Of a stretch of 64,000 nt of DNA, positions 33,301-44,909 are shown piece by piece. How positions within the stretch are numbered: the first letter of the stretch is position 1; each line of letters begins with the position of its first letter. Source of the DNA: Morinoia aosen (Eukaryota > Arthropoda > Malacostraca > Amphipoda > Talitridae); contig CM059558.1 of NCBI GenBank assembly GCA_030386875.1, forward strand, positions 9,867,501 to 9,931,500. The letters are read 5' to 3'. The translations under genes were made by a program, and so were the position numbers. A model generated the notes under the pieces. It searched no databases. It saw only the letters and a list, made by a program, of their open reading frames with translations, and had not been told where the DNA came from.

Positions 33301-34990
33301 AATACTGATAACATTCGTAGACAGCATCCAACGGATGGGTTTATGGATAACTAATGTAAAATTATTAATTTATGTACAATAGGTAACGTTTCGAAATTAG
33401 TTGAAACTCCCAATTGTACAGCAGAAATATGGCGTTGTGGGCAAAATAAAGGCAAGTAGTGACTTTAACATATGTATTGGGAAGCGTCGGTCGGAGATGC
33501 TGCACGGCGCGGGGTCAAGCAAGACAGAGCGAGACGAAGATCAGAGGCAGCGGGACGGGCGCAGGAGCGGCCTTGGCTTCCGGTAGTGAAGTTCACTCGG
33601 AACCTCAAATGCAAATTTGCACCTCACAATTTAACGAGGGTATTGACTCAATACTTGAGAAACTGATTTGTTGAGTGTCCTGTGTGTGTCACGTGTCCTG
33701 TTTGAATTAATCACTTAAAAAAATGTATTGTAAGCAATTATACAGGTATTTTATGCACATAATATGAAGAGTTAGCTAGTCACATAGTGATTTACATCTT
33801 GAGTATCAACATTACAAAATTCAAGATTCATATTAACACTTTTTTTTAACATGAACAGAATAGGTTCGCTTATCACTAATACCTGCAGAATCAAAGTTAT
33901 GTTAATATTTGGCATAAGTGAGCAACTACATCAATATAATCGTGATTTTATGATCAGAAATGATGACAGCATCATTATTTGTTACACAGACAGAAATATT
34001 ACGAGCACATGATCAATACTATGAAGACACATAGTATTGATCAACTACACCAGCAGCCCACCAAACTGACGCTCCTATTGCAATGTTTATTGAATATAAA
34101 TGACAAATGACGGCTGGAGAATTCATCCGGTAATTCAGAAATGACGATCAATTATTGACAAATTCCTTGACGACGTGGAAATCAGTTTGAAATTTTGAGA
34201 CCAAAATCTGAAATATCCATCATGAAAAGTGAGAAACTTTTCCTAAATGAATGCAATTATTAAGACAACATTCAAATACTAACCAATTGGTAATATTTTG
34301 TTCATAAAACATAGACTTTTTCAAATTCAAATTGACAGATATCCACCAAAAAATAAACTACTGCTTTATTTCAAACATCGAAACGCATAAATGAAACTAA
34401 AAGGAAAAAACCAACGGGTTTATTTACTCCAGGGGAGCATTCAAGACATGTATTTGTAATGTTTCTAAATCGCTGATATCTGTCACATGAGGCGTAAACC
34501 TTTTCTCCATTCCATGAGAACACATTTGGATAGAGCAAACACTTTTTAGAAATACTTGAGTCACCGATTAAATTCTGTTCAGTTTCTTTCCGTAAAATTT
34601 GTTTCAATACGAATTAAAAATAATAGGTTAGGTATTTAAGTTAAATTATTGAGCATTGAGCTGATATTCATGTTTAAAATTCAATACCTTACTAAAAAAT
34701 TTGTAAATTAATCATTTCTTGTGCATCATACACGATGTTTGAAAACGAAATTTTCACGACGCCTGGAAAGAAGTTTAATTTTTAATAATTTTTGAACTTT
34801 TTGCAGCCTGAAGAGCTTACCAATTGGTGGTGTGTGAGGATATGTATGTATGTATATATGATGGTGACCGTATTGGTTAATTTGTCGTAGTGGTATATTT
34901 AGGTCGAGCATTGTATGAAAGTTGTAATTTCCCAAGTGACTGCCTCTTTGCAGACTTGGGCACTTTGCTCGTATTTGCGTGCCACTGCCA
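33301..34990. other. Unassigned stretch; GC-rich patch 33465-33590
   Basis: A GC-rich patch near 33490-33590 (CGGCGCGGGGTCAAGC, GGGACGGGCGCAGGAGCGG) is open in three frames at once, which argues against coding and is more like a small CpG-rich patch. The rest is AT-rich without recognised content. Confidence 0.4.
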
Positions 34991-35021
34991 GTCTCTGCGG
35001 CCCTCCTGACGCTGAGGGAGG

Positions 35022-35222
35022 ATGGTTGTCGTCGCTCTTCCGCATCAAATGATCTTTTCCTGGTCTCGAGAAGCGACGGCTTCGTTTATTAGCTATATAC
35101 GAAAGCAGCCTACTATGTGGAAACTGCGAAGCAACGAATACATGAGAAGAGATATAAGAAGGAAGTCTCTCAAATATGTTATTGAAGCAATGAAGCAACA
35201 CAATATAAGTTTAAATGAGAAT
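35022..35222 (+). CDS. MADF-domain exon-like fragment
   Basis: The frame reads WSREATASFISYIRKQPTMW then KLRSNEYMRRDIRRKSLKYV and IEAMKQHNISLNENGLK. This fits the first half of a MADF domain (Phe-Ile x3 Tyr x4 Pro x2 Leu/Met-Trp, then Tyr about ten residues on, then basic residues and an amphipathic helix), a Myb/SANT-like DNA-binding fold. The domain would continue with a KIKxIRxxY helix, but the frame stops at once. A GTAAAA just before the stop could be a splice donor, making this a first coding exon starting at ATG 35022 or 35049. MADF proteins are both host regulators and accessory proteins of PIF/Harbinger transposons, so its origin is open. No second exon was identified. Confidence 0.5.
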
Positions 35223-35239
35223 GGTTTGAAGTAAAAAAT

Positions 35240-36240
35240 TCATGCGCTTCGATGTCAGTTTAATGAATCTATCATTTTATAAGGAATAGCACCTGATCTA
35301 TATGGATAGCATATGACTTAGTGGTGCGTATTTTTTTTCAGTATTCATAACGTTGTGGGGAGAAATAGTTTATTTTGTTACAAGCATATCACAATGCACT
35401 CGTCCTGTTGTAGTATCAGCGCCATTTACAAAGGATTTCCATTTTCATTTATTATTCATACAAGAAATACTGCAAAGCTGCATTATTTTTGTATATTAGA
35501 ATGCAAACAGTTCAATATTCAGCCATAAGTACGACTTCAATTATTTATCCGGTATTTAAACAATAATTTCAAAAACTTTGTATATGAATTCTCCTTAATG
35601 TTTAATTTCGACCGAAAAATGTTTTACGAAATAAATCTAAACGTTTATTAGTTTACCCGCATCGATGTCACATTCACATACAGTGTTAGGTCCTGCCACG
35701 CTGTAATTGAAGAGGTTTATTATATTCTATACTTGCGCACCGATTTACACGTACATTTTACCACGTAGTTCTAACAAATGTGCGTAAGATTTCAATCGCT
35801 ATTTGTATTATCCTAGTCACTGCGATACTAGGTTAGATCGCAGCAGTAGTCAACGACAGTCACATGGGCGATGACAATTAATTTCCATGCAATGCTCGCC
35901 CAAAACACTACTACGACAGGTGACATACGATCACCATCAAATATACACACATAACCTCACACCAACAATAGCTAAGCCCTACGGGCTTCAAAAGTTAGAA
36001 CATTTTTTGGGAAATAAACTCCCAACCAGACATCGTAAAAATTTAATTTTCAAAGAAGGTCTATGATTCACAAGGAATGATTAAGTTTCTAAAATTGTAT
36101 TAGAGCATCAAATTTCAATCCTCAAAATCTGTGCAATGGACAATAATGAAAATTTAGTGTAATACCTATTTTTTGATTTCGATTTAAAACAAATTTCATG
36201 AAATATTGAATTGAAAACGAATAATCGGTGACTCAAGTAT
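35240..36240. other. AT-rich stretch leading into repeat S
   Basis: From about 35960 the sequence resembles the R/S repeat start (GCTAAGCCCTACGGGCTTC against CTAAGCCCTTTAGGACTTC at 32490). Earlier bases hold nothing recognised. Confidence 0.45.
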
Positions 36241-36632
36241 TTTTAAAAAGTGTTGAATATTTTCACGGGAAGGAAGGAAGCTTCCACGTTGCCTTATTTG
36301 ACATGCTGTGAGCACCATCGCTGTCTGTATTGAGTGTTTTTCTTAGTGTTTGCCTCTATCATTACTTAGGTGTGTGATCTAACGCAGGGCTATTGTTCCT
36401 ATTGTTATTACATGTTTCATCTCTGTTGGTAACGGTTTTACGGAAACTTCTATAATTATTGTAACACTAAAAACAGCAAAATTCAATATTTATTATAATA
36501 CAAACATCAGTTAGACTTCCATCTCAATTTTCACATTTTATCAAGAGCCGTTCAAGGATTTTGCACACTGTCGACACCACAGAACGCCGCGCTTCCTAAC
36601 CTAAACCTGCCCACCCAAACTTAGCCAGGCCG

Positions 36633-36899
36633 TTACCTGTCCCCTTCACTCCAACCTCTAACTTGCTCTGTATGGACGTGTTGTCTGCCACTACTTACTG
36701 CGTCTGCAGGTGTTGTTGCATATTTATCGAGTATATCTAGAAATTGAACTGACGGATGTAGACCTGTTCCATGACCAGAATGGCATAAGAATTTTTTGAG
36801 ATATTTAAGAGAATTTCTTGTAAAATAAGTAGTTTTTCCTGATGTACAGCCGACAAATGATGTTTTCAAAAAACTGAAGTTTTCATTGAAGTTTTTCAT
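36633..36899 (-). pseudogene. Unrecognised 88-codon frame in element S
   Basis: Minus-strand frame with FVGCTSGKTTYFTRNSLKYL and FLCHSGHGTGLHPSVQFLDI. The same frame is present in copy 2 (about 40280-40540), where CTSGKTT reads CTS stop KTT. It may be a remnant of the element's own protein. I do not recognise the family. The ATG at 36899 is the only start seen. Confidence 0.35.
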
Positions 36900-37826
36900 T
36901 TAAATTTTCATTACACATAGAAACACTGAATGAAAACTCCAACTTCACCCAAATATCTCAAGGTACTCACCGCGCTGACTGCGGTGGTCGCGCTCAAGTT
37001 CTCCCTGCTGTGATACAGCCCATCGATGGGTCGCTTGAAGATGTTATGAAAATCTTATAAAATTTATAGACTCAGTTGACGTTCATAATTATAATGCTGC
37101 TAACAACTTTAGATTATAAATTAGAGTTGAGTACTGGACTTTAATTCAACCCATCGCAGTCATCGCGTTAAAAAAAAACGCATAGGCCTATTGATCAACC
37201 GACGGCAGAACAGGATTTTAACCCAATCCTATGTGGGATCCACGTCCTACAAAAATAGGTTTAACTTCGTTGATTAAACCTAACAAGTGCTGCTGACACG
37301 TTACACCCAAGTCCGACAAAATTTACCTGGTATTTTGTCGAGAAATGTAATCATTTGTAAGGAAACTCGATTATTCGCTCGGAATATATATTTATTCTGG
37401 TAAAATTTCGAAAATTATAAACGTTTTAGCTTCAAGATATTCCAAGTCTTATATTAAATTTGATATTCAGCAATATTCGAATCAACGATTTCTGGAAACA
37501 AAAAGGTATCTAAATCATTTTAGAAATGAATATTGTTTTATTGCCTCAGTTGAAATGTTGACTTATATAAATAGTAGCGCGCAAAAACGATAAATTTAAA
37601 ATACAGGCATGTTAACAGTGGTAATTTTGTATACCAAACAACGCTCAACATTAAATGACTTAGAGATTATCAGGAAATTTTATGTTAAAAGAGTCCGTCC
37701 AATAAAAAAAATACACATTTTCTGTTTATAAAAAATAGTTGCTATGGTAACTAATTTATAAACACATTGATTGTTCAGCTCCCTCATTGCCTTCGGTAAA
37801 CACAGATTGATCTTAAAGACTGAAAC

Positions 37827-38004
37827 GGCCCATAGACGATCAATTTTATTGATAATATAATTGTCAATAATGAACATTGACAATTCAATTGATCGTCTGT
37901 GGGCGTGATTGACGACTGTCAATTAATTGACTTTGTGGGCAACAAGAATCTCATCAATACAGTGAGTCAATGATATTGACAATTAAATTGATCGTCTATG
38001 GGCC
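37827..38004. mobile_element. 178-bp MITE in S copy 1
   Basis: Ends GGCCCATAGACGATCAATTT and its inverse (AAATTGATCGTCTATGGGCC), with a further internal inverted copy near 37890-37905 (ATTGATCGTCTGTGGGC). Built largely of TTGTCAAT/ATTGACAA words. The same MITE sits at the same place in copy 2 (41460-41694), so it was present before the two S copies separated. Confidence 0.8.
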
Positions 38005-38949
38005 TCTTGAGAGTTGGCTTATGCGCCTCTTGCATGCAACAGTCTCTCGAAGCTTGTTATTGCTTCTGTTGGTATTGTTGCTGTTGCTGGGGTACTTGAT
38101 CCCTCAACATTATGACAGAACGTATGAGTACATGATTCGTCATATAAATAAATATAACTTTATAGAACACTGCTGTTTCATTTCCTAATTTCTGTACTAA
38201 AATGTTCTTGTTAGTTGAGTGTGGAAATTTTTGCTTTCGTACGCTGGTGAGTACATTATGACAACTCTTATTTTGGTAGCTAACTTTTCATACTGTTCAA
38301 GCTGTGTTGCAAATGCATTATACAACAATCCAAATTATGGCTTTGACTCCGGTGAACTCTTTTGTGCCAGTATTATTAGCATATGAAATATCACAAATTT
38401 GTATAAGGTTTAAGTTTTTTATTCTCTCCGAGCTCATTTTTGGGCATACTAGTTGATACGTCGGTAAGATACGTGTATGTTTATGGACACGACCTGTCAT
38501 AGATGATGGGACTCTATATTTTCCTTGAACAAATCCTCCAGTCATGGACGACGAACAAATATTTCCATCTTAGTACTCGTGATTTAAATATTCTATAATT
38601 GTGCACTGGTGAAACTCGTATCACATATACGGTCATTGAGCACCCTTTAAATGTGACCGGTAACGGCCTGGTTAAGTTTGGGTGGGCAGGTTTAGGTTAG
38701 GAAGCGCAGCATTCTGTGATGTCGACAGTGTGCGAAATCGTTGAACGGCTTTTGATAAAATGGCAAATTGAGATGAAAGCCTAACTGATGATTCTATTAT
38801 ACCTAATATTTCCGTTTTACTTTTTTTAGCACCCCAATAATAATGAAGTAATCGTAAAATCGTTACGAACAACGATGAAACAAGTAATGACAATAGGAAC
38901 TATAACCCTGCGTCAGATCACGCACCGAAGTAACGATAGAGTTACATGA

Positions 38950-39570
38950 ACATAAACAAATGATGGCGACAATATCCTAAAACAATTTCCAACTGCGCAA
39001 ACTGGTCATCACGACTAATTAACCCGAAATAGATGTAAATTCATGCTTCCTTATTATTCAAAGGCCCGGTCTCAACATAGTATCCTCTTCGTTGGACCTA
39101 AAGCTTGGAACTCATTCCCTACGGGATCCGTGAAAGGAATTCTTACAAGGTATTCAAAATAAATCTTCAATCTCACTTCCTATCAGAATACTAGTCGTGT
39201 AAGGTCACGAAGTCAAATCATGTCTCCTACAATACTAGTCCTAGTAATATAATTTGCCGTGGGTAATATCGCCGATCTTCAGTCTGCTATTAAACCGTTT
39301 ATCGAATATACTGTTAAATATGGCCCAAATGACCTATACTGTAAAATAAAACATCTAATATAGAGTTAATTACCTCATTGATCAGTCTAATGCGAAACTA
39401 AGTTAAGTGAATTAGGTTAAACATCATTAAACACCTTAGAATAACGTTGATGGTAGGATGCCCCAGAAGTCCCTGAACTTATTCGGGCCCACAGATAGCT
39501 ATACACTAATTTAACCACGCTAGTAGATTTTAGAAACATCCTCCGTCTGTTTCACCTGTGGTATACAAAT
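38950..39570 (+). mobile_element. LINE C copy 2, 3' fragment
   Basis: Matches 31860-32470 in order and orientation (ACAAATGATGGCGA, CATGCTTCCTTATTATTC, ATCTTCAATCTCACTTCCTA, AATATCGCCGATCTTCAGTC). It is followed by repeat R exactly as in copy 1, so the LINE-R junction itself was duplicated. Confidence 0.88.
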
Positions 39571-41459
39571 TGTATAATACTTGGCGTTTCAATGGCAGCG
39601 CCCTACAGGGCTTCAAAATTTATTATACAGTGTTAAACAGCGGTGCTGGATTAAACTGTCGTAAGATCTAGCGAACTCCATCATTAAATGACGTATGCCA
39701 TTTATTAGGCTTTATTAATTTACACACATTGCATTGAAGCATCAATATTTTAGCTCTAAAGTTCATCCCACTATCAATAAGAAAGGAAATTGAACGGAAA
39801 TTTAATTATTTTTCTGTTTGAAGCAAACTTTACCATCACAAAATGAAGAAAGGGTTTAAGGGTAACTCAAGAAATTCTGAGAAACATGTGACAATTTCCA
39901 TAGGTGCTCTCTTTTAATGGAAAACGCTTTCACGTTGCCTTATGTGACCTGCTGTGAGCACCATCGCTGTATTGATTGTTTTGCTGCTGTTGCCTCTATC
40001 GTTACTTCGGTGTGTGATCTAACGCAGGGCTATTGTTCCTATTGTTATTACATGTTTCATCTTTGTTGGTAACGGTTTTACGGAAACTTCTATAATTATT
40101 GTAACACTAAAAACAGCAAAATTCAATATTTATTATAATACAAACATCAGTTAGACTTCCATCTCAATTTTCACATTTATCAAGAGCCGTTCAAGGATTT
40201 TGCACACTGTCGACACCACAGAACGCTGCGCTTCCCAACCTAAACCTGCCCAACTAAACTTAGCCAGGCCGTTACCTGTCCCTTCACTCCAACCTCTAAC
40301 TTGCTCTGTATGGACGTGTTGTCTGCCACTACTTACTGCGTCTGCAGGTGTTGTTGCATATTTATCGAGTATATCCAGAAATTAAACTGACGGATGTAGA
40401 CCTGTTCCATGACCAGAATGGCATAAGAATTTTTTGAGATATTTAAGAGAATTTCTGGTAAAATAAGTAGTTTTTCATGATGTACAGCCGACAAATGATG
40501 TTTTCAAAAAACTGAAGTTTTCATTGAAGTTTTTCATTGAAATTTTTATTACACATGGAAACACTGAATGAAAACTCCAACTTCACCCGAATATCTCAAG
40601 GTACTCACCGCGCTGACTGCGGTGGTCGCGCTCAAGTTCTCCCTGCTGTGATACAGCCCATCGATGGGTCGCTTGAAGATGTTATGAAAATCTTATAAAA
40701 TACATAGACTTAGTTGATGTTCATAATTATAATGCTGCTAGCAGCTTTAGATTATAAATTAGACGTGAATACTGGACTTTAATTCAACTTATCGCAGTCA
40801 TCGCGTTAAAAAAACGCATATTGACATACCGATGGCAGAACAGGAATTCAACTCAATCCTATGTGGAGCCCGGCACGTCCTACAAAAATAGGTTTATCTT
40901 CGTTGATTAAAACTCTCAAGTGCTGCTGACATATTACACCTTAGTTCCTACAAAATTTACCTGGTATTTGTCGAGAAATGTAATCATTTGTAAGGAAACT
41001 AGATTATTCGCTCGAAATATATACTTATTCTGGTAAAATTTCGAAAATATAAACGTTTTAGCTTTAATATATTCCAAGTTTTATATTAAATTTTATATTC
41101 AGCAATATTTGAATCAACGATTTCTAGAAACAAGAAAGGTATCTAAATCATTTTAGAAATGAATACTGTGTAATTGCTTTAGTTGAAATGTTGTCTTATA
41201 TAAATAGTAGCGCGCAAAAACGATAAATTTAAAATACAGGCATGTTAACAGTGGTAATTTTGTATGCCAAACAACACTCAACATTAGATGACTGAGGAAT
41301 GATCAGGAAGATTTCTGTTAATTAAGTCCGTCCAACAAAAAAATTACACATTTTCTGTGAATAGAAAATAGTTACTACGGTAACTAATTTATAAACGCAA
41401 TGACTGTTCAGTTCCCTCATTGCCTTCGGTAAACACAAATTGATCTTAAAGACTGAAGC

Positions 41460-41694
41460 GACCCATAGACGATCAATTTTATTGTCAATATTGTCAATAA
41501 TTTATTGTCAATATATGTCAATATTATTTTATAATATTGTCAATTTTATTGTCAATATAATGAACATTGACAATTTAATTGATCGTCTGTGGGCTTGATT
41601 GACGACCGTCAATTATTTGACTTTGTGGGCAACAAAAATCTCATCAATACAGTGACTCAATGATATTGACAATTAAATTGATCGCCAATGGGCC
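41460..41694. mobile_element. MITE in S copy 2, internally expanded
   Basis: The orthologous insertion of the MITE at 37827-38004. It is 235 bp because an internal TATTGTCAA-type repeat has expanded (about 41480-41560). Confidence 0.75.
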
Positions 41695-42698
41695 TCTTGA
41701 GAGTTGACTTGAGCCCTGTTTACACTGGTATCCATTTTGCTGCAGTCTCGCGTGTAGACGCCTCGTGTGGAGCTTCACATGAGCCATGTGAGTTTAGACT
41801 AGAAATGGAGCGTGCCACGGAGCGCGCCGCTGCGCGCGCGGCTCAAAATCAGTCAGTGTCAGGGCTGCCAATGCTTGGGTTTTTGCGATGTACCTTGGGT
41901 TCTTGGGTTTTATTTACGAATAGCTTGATAATCTTGGGTTTTGAGCCACATACTTCAATCATAGTACACAGGAATTCTTCAAAGTCATATTATTGCGTAC
42001 AAATGACTATATTTTATTTTGCCTGAAGGTTTCGCTACACGTTTGAAATACGTTGCATGCCCGTCACAGCCTGTAAACGCTGCCTGCTCATTTTAGCGTA
42101 TGAACGCGTTGCATACCCGTCACAAATCACGATCTGTCAAGCGCGCGCCTCTCAAAGTCTGCTTCTTAAAGCATTCAGTGAATTTCAGTCTTTTAGAGAG
42201 TGTGAAGTGTGATAGTCGCATTAATTCCATATACTATGCGATTTTCGTCGGGAGTTCGATACAAAAAACTGTCCAGATTTTTTGATTGAATTCATTTTTT
42301 AAGGTGAATGTATTTCTCTGAACTCTGCTCATTTGAATGAAAAAAAAGGGCTGACGAAATAGCGCCAGTAAAGGAGAGAAAATGGAATGTTCAGTTCTTC
42401 AAGGAAGAATGGCTCAGTGAAACGAAAAGATGGCTTGAGCGGATGGCGTGAGCAGGACAGCAGTTACTGTAAGGCATATAAAGTGATACTTAAATAATGC
42501 AAATAAATCTATGTTGTCGAAGCATGAGGATTCCGTTAAACATAATTTTTTTGTAGTTTCTAGAGGAAGCACAAGCATTACTTAATTTCTTAAAAAGGGG
42601 ACAACTGAAAGCCACCAAATAGCATAGAGTGAGCCAAGGCTTGCATCATTTTTTAACATAATCTACCCTATAGTACCAACGTTGACCGCCTTTTAGAG

Positions 42699-42928
42699 CA
42701 GGAGTCTGCAAACTATGGCCCGCGGGCCACATCCGGCCCGCCACATAATTTCATCCGATGATCCGGCCCGCCAAACAAATCCCTGTGTGGTGTCATTGAA
42801 AAAATAATTATCGCACGGCTGATTATCGAAGGCACTGATTTGTTTGATTTCATTTTTTATACTTTCGGCCCGAATGAATGTGGAAAATAAATAACGTGGC
42901 CCTTACATTGAAAACTTTGAAGACCCAG
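42699..42928. mobile_element. Charlie-like hAT MITE nested in E2
   Basis: Begins CAGGAGTCTGCAAACTATGG followed by CCCGCGGGCC and CCGGCCCGCC, the well-known start of hAT-Charlie-type MITEs, and ends with the inverse (AAACTTTGAAGACCCAG). Flanked by TTTTAGAG and GCTTAGAG, an imperfect 8-bp duplication. 230 bp, no coding sequence. Confidence 0.85.
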
Positions 42929-43177
42929 GCTTAGAGGTCTGTAAGCTTGCATTTTCTGAAAGTAAAATAGCCGAAAAACTGTCGATGAAGCGAACAAAGC
43001 TTTCCTATGTAATGCAAGATGGTATCGCTGTCGAAGAATTTTGCAAACAAAACGTGAGTACTTGTATTATTGTACTATATATGATATATTTTTTTCAAAT
43101 CTTGGGTTTTATTTCCTGATCTTGGGTTTTTTAGAACCATGATCTTGGGTTTTGATGAAAAGCTCATTGGCAGGCTC

Positions 43178-44909
43178 CAGTGTTGCCAATCTAGCGGTTT
43201 TCCCGCTAGATCTAGCGGTTTTATGACGGATCTAGCGGTATGAAAGTGGCATCTAGCGGCTAGCGGGAAATCTAGCGTATTTTTATAGTTCCTAGCTTTT
43301 TTCTAGCGGTATTTCTATTGCAGATTGTATTTGTTACATATAATGTATTTGTGCTATAAACCACGTAAAGCTTTCACATTCAGTTTGGCTGAGCAAGCTC
43401 GTTAAATCAATATTTTTTCTCGTTTGGTATGCGTTCTATGTCGAGCAGCTGCTCGCTGCTGGCTAGTGCTAGCCGGCACCGTATTAGTCTGATTTAGTCA
43501 CGCTACCACGCCGCTACGCCGGCCACGGGCAACTGCTCGAGTGTCGAACTGTCGATACGGTGTGTTGCCTGTTCGTAATAAAGACGCGTTCAAACATGCT
43601 AAATAAGTGAATAGTGATATGTCAAAGGCGCACTGTAGCCTATGCAAAATAAATTTAAATAAAAAATATAGTGACCCAATTAGCCACAGTAAAACTAAGA
43701 AACATGTTAGTAAGAGTGGTGCTGCAGCGGCAAATATAATTCGGTTTATAAACCAGAAATGTAATGGAACAACATTACTGGAAGCCAATTTTGCATTTTA
43801 TTCAACTTGCCATTTCGCTATTGTAAATTGTGATTATCGGATAGATATGTTGAAGCCCACAATCGATGGCAGTAAGGTAACGTCCCAATTAAAGATGCAC
43901 AAAATAAGATGCTCAGAGATCATAAAAAAAAGTTCAAAGTCCTCATTTTCATAATGATCTGCGGGCTGATGTTGGTGAGGGCAAGAACAGTTTACTCCTA
44001 GAAGAGTCAAATGACATAAAAATTTATGAAATGCTTTTATTATTCAGTTCTTTCAACTTATGTAAATCTTGTTAAATTGGAAACTTGTTATGCCCTGTCA
44101 AACGTAGATGCACTAAAATGTGAGTTGAAAAGTAAAATACTTGATATTGGTAAAATTGTAGCAATAGACACTGACAATGCCAGTGTCACGGTTGTTGTAA
44201 CCAATGGAACATATCAAAAGCTGAAGAAAGAAGCTCCTTCTCTAATAGAATTTAAATGTGTGTGTCATTCATTGCAGCTTGTATCTCATGCAGCATCTGA
44301 ATTTCTACCTCGAAATTTGGAATTCCTTTCGTCTGACACACACGAGTGGTTTTCTGTGTCACCAACAAGACAAATATCCTGCAAAAAACTTCTTGAAAAT
44401 TAATGATAGAAAATCTCTTATCAAAATACCAGCAAAGGGTCAGACAAGGAAGCTCTCAATCGAATGTGCAGTTCGTAAAATTTTAGCACAATGGATTGAG
44501 TTGAAATCGCATTTCTAAATAATCGAATTGAAAAAAATACTCCGGGATTTATTTATCTTCTTGTCAAATGAGTAGCTCTATTCATCAAATACCAAGAAGT
44601 GGTCTTCAAAAAATTGGAACTTCAAAACCATATTCAAGTTCTTCAACGGACCAAACCCCGAGTTTCAGTACAGATTTGGAACCTGAACCTGATGAATGAA
44701 AACTACAAGTTTAGGGGCCATAAATCATTAAATATATTATACCAATGATATGCTAACGTAAAAAAATGTGTATTAACTTCGTTCTTCTTAAAAAATGTCC
44801 AAAATGGGTTAGCGGGAATTTTAGCGGAATGTAACTAATATCTAGCGGTTTCTAGCGTTTTTTGAAGAAGTATCTGGCGGTTTTTGGTCCAGTGGAGTTG
44901 GCAACACTG
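43178..44909. mobile_element. Element E3, hAT superfamily, nested in E2
   Basis: Termini CAGTGTTGCCAA and GTTGGCAACACTG. TCTAGCGGT-type repeats are dense next to both ends (43192-43320 and 44815-44885). The flanks TTGGCAGG and TTGGCAGC form an imperfect 8-bp duplication, with three extra bases on the left. It carries a decayed hAT transposase. Confidence 0.85.
43618..44517 (+). pseudogene. hAT transposase remnant in E3
   Basis: The N-terminal frame (43618-43952) has a zinc-finger-like segment HCSLCKINLNKKYSDPISHS then KTKKHVSK, as in hAT transposases with a Cys2-His2-like finger. The second frame (44026-44403) has IDTDNASVTVVVTNGTYQKL and CVCHSLQLVSHAASEFLP, the conserved DNAxxM and CxxHxLxL blocks of the hAT catalytic core, then RNLEFLSSDTHEWFSVSPTR. 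A third frame continues to 44517 with WIELKSHF. Large internal portions and the C-terminal dimerisation region are missing, and at least two frame changes are present, so it cannot be active. Confidence 0.88.

Larger units (their letters stand above)
36290..38940. mobile_element. Element S copy 1, long terminal inverted repeats
   Basis: The left terminal segment (36290-36640: CTGTGAGCACCATCGCTGTC to GCCAGGCCGTTACC) is repeated inverted at 38940-38640, giving terminal repeats of about 300-350 bp. Between them is a 2-kb middle that recurs in copy 2 (offset about 3638 bp) at high identity. The middle includes an open minus-strand frame (36633-36899), a MITE (37827-38004) and a 3' segment T (38030-38540). 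No recognisable transposase. Long-TIR elements of this kind occur among Foldback-like and MULE-like groups, but no assignment is made. Confidence 0.72.

Noticed and set aside
33401-33674. Overlapping plus-strand frames in a GC-rich patch
   Set aside because: Three frames are open at once with no motif or splice context; base composition alone explains it.
36290-41712. S copies as a recent tandem segmental duplication
   Set aside because: The two copies are flanked by different sequence and have inverted termini, so separate insertions or older events of a mobile element are at least as likely. Not called as a duplication.
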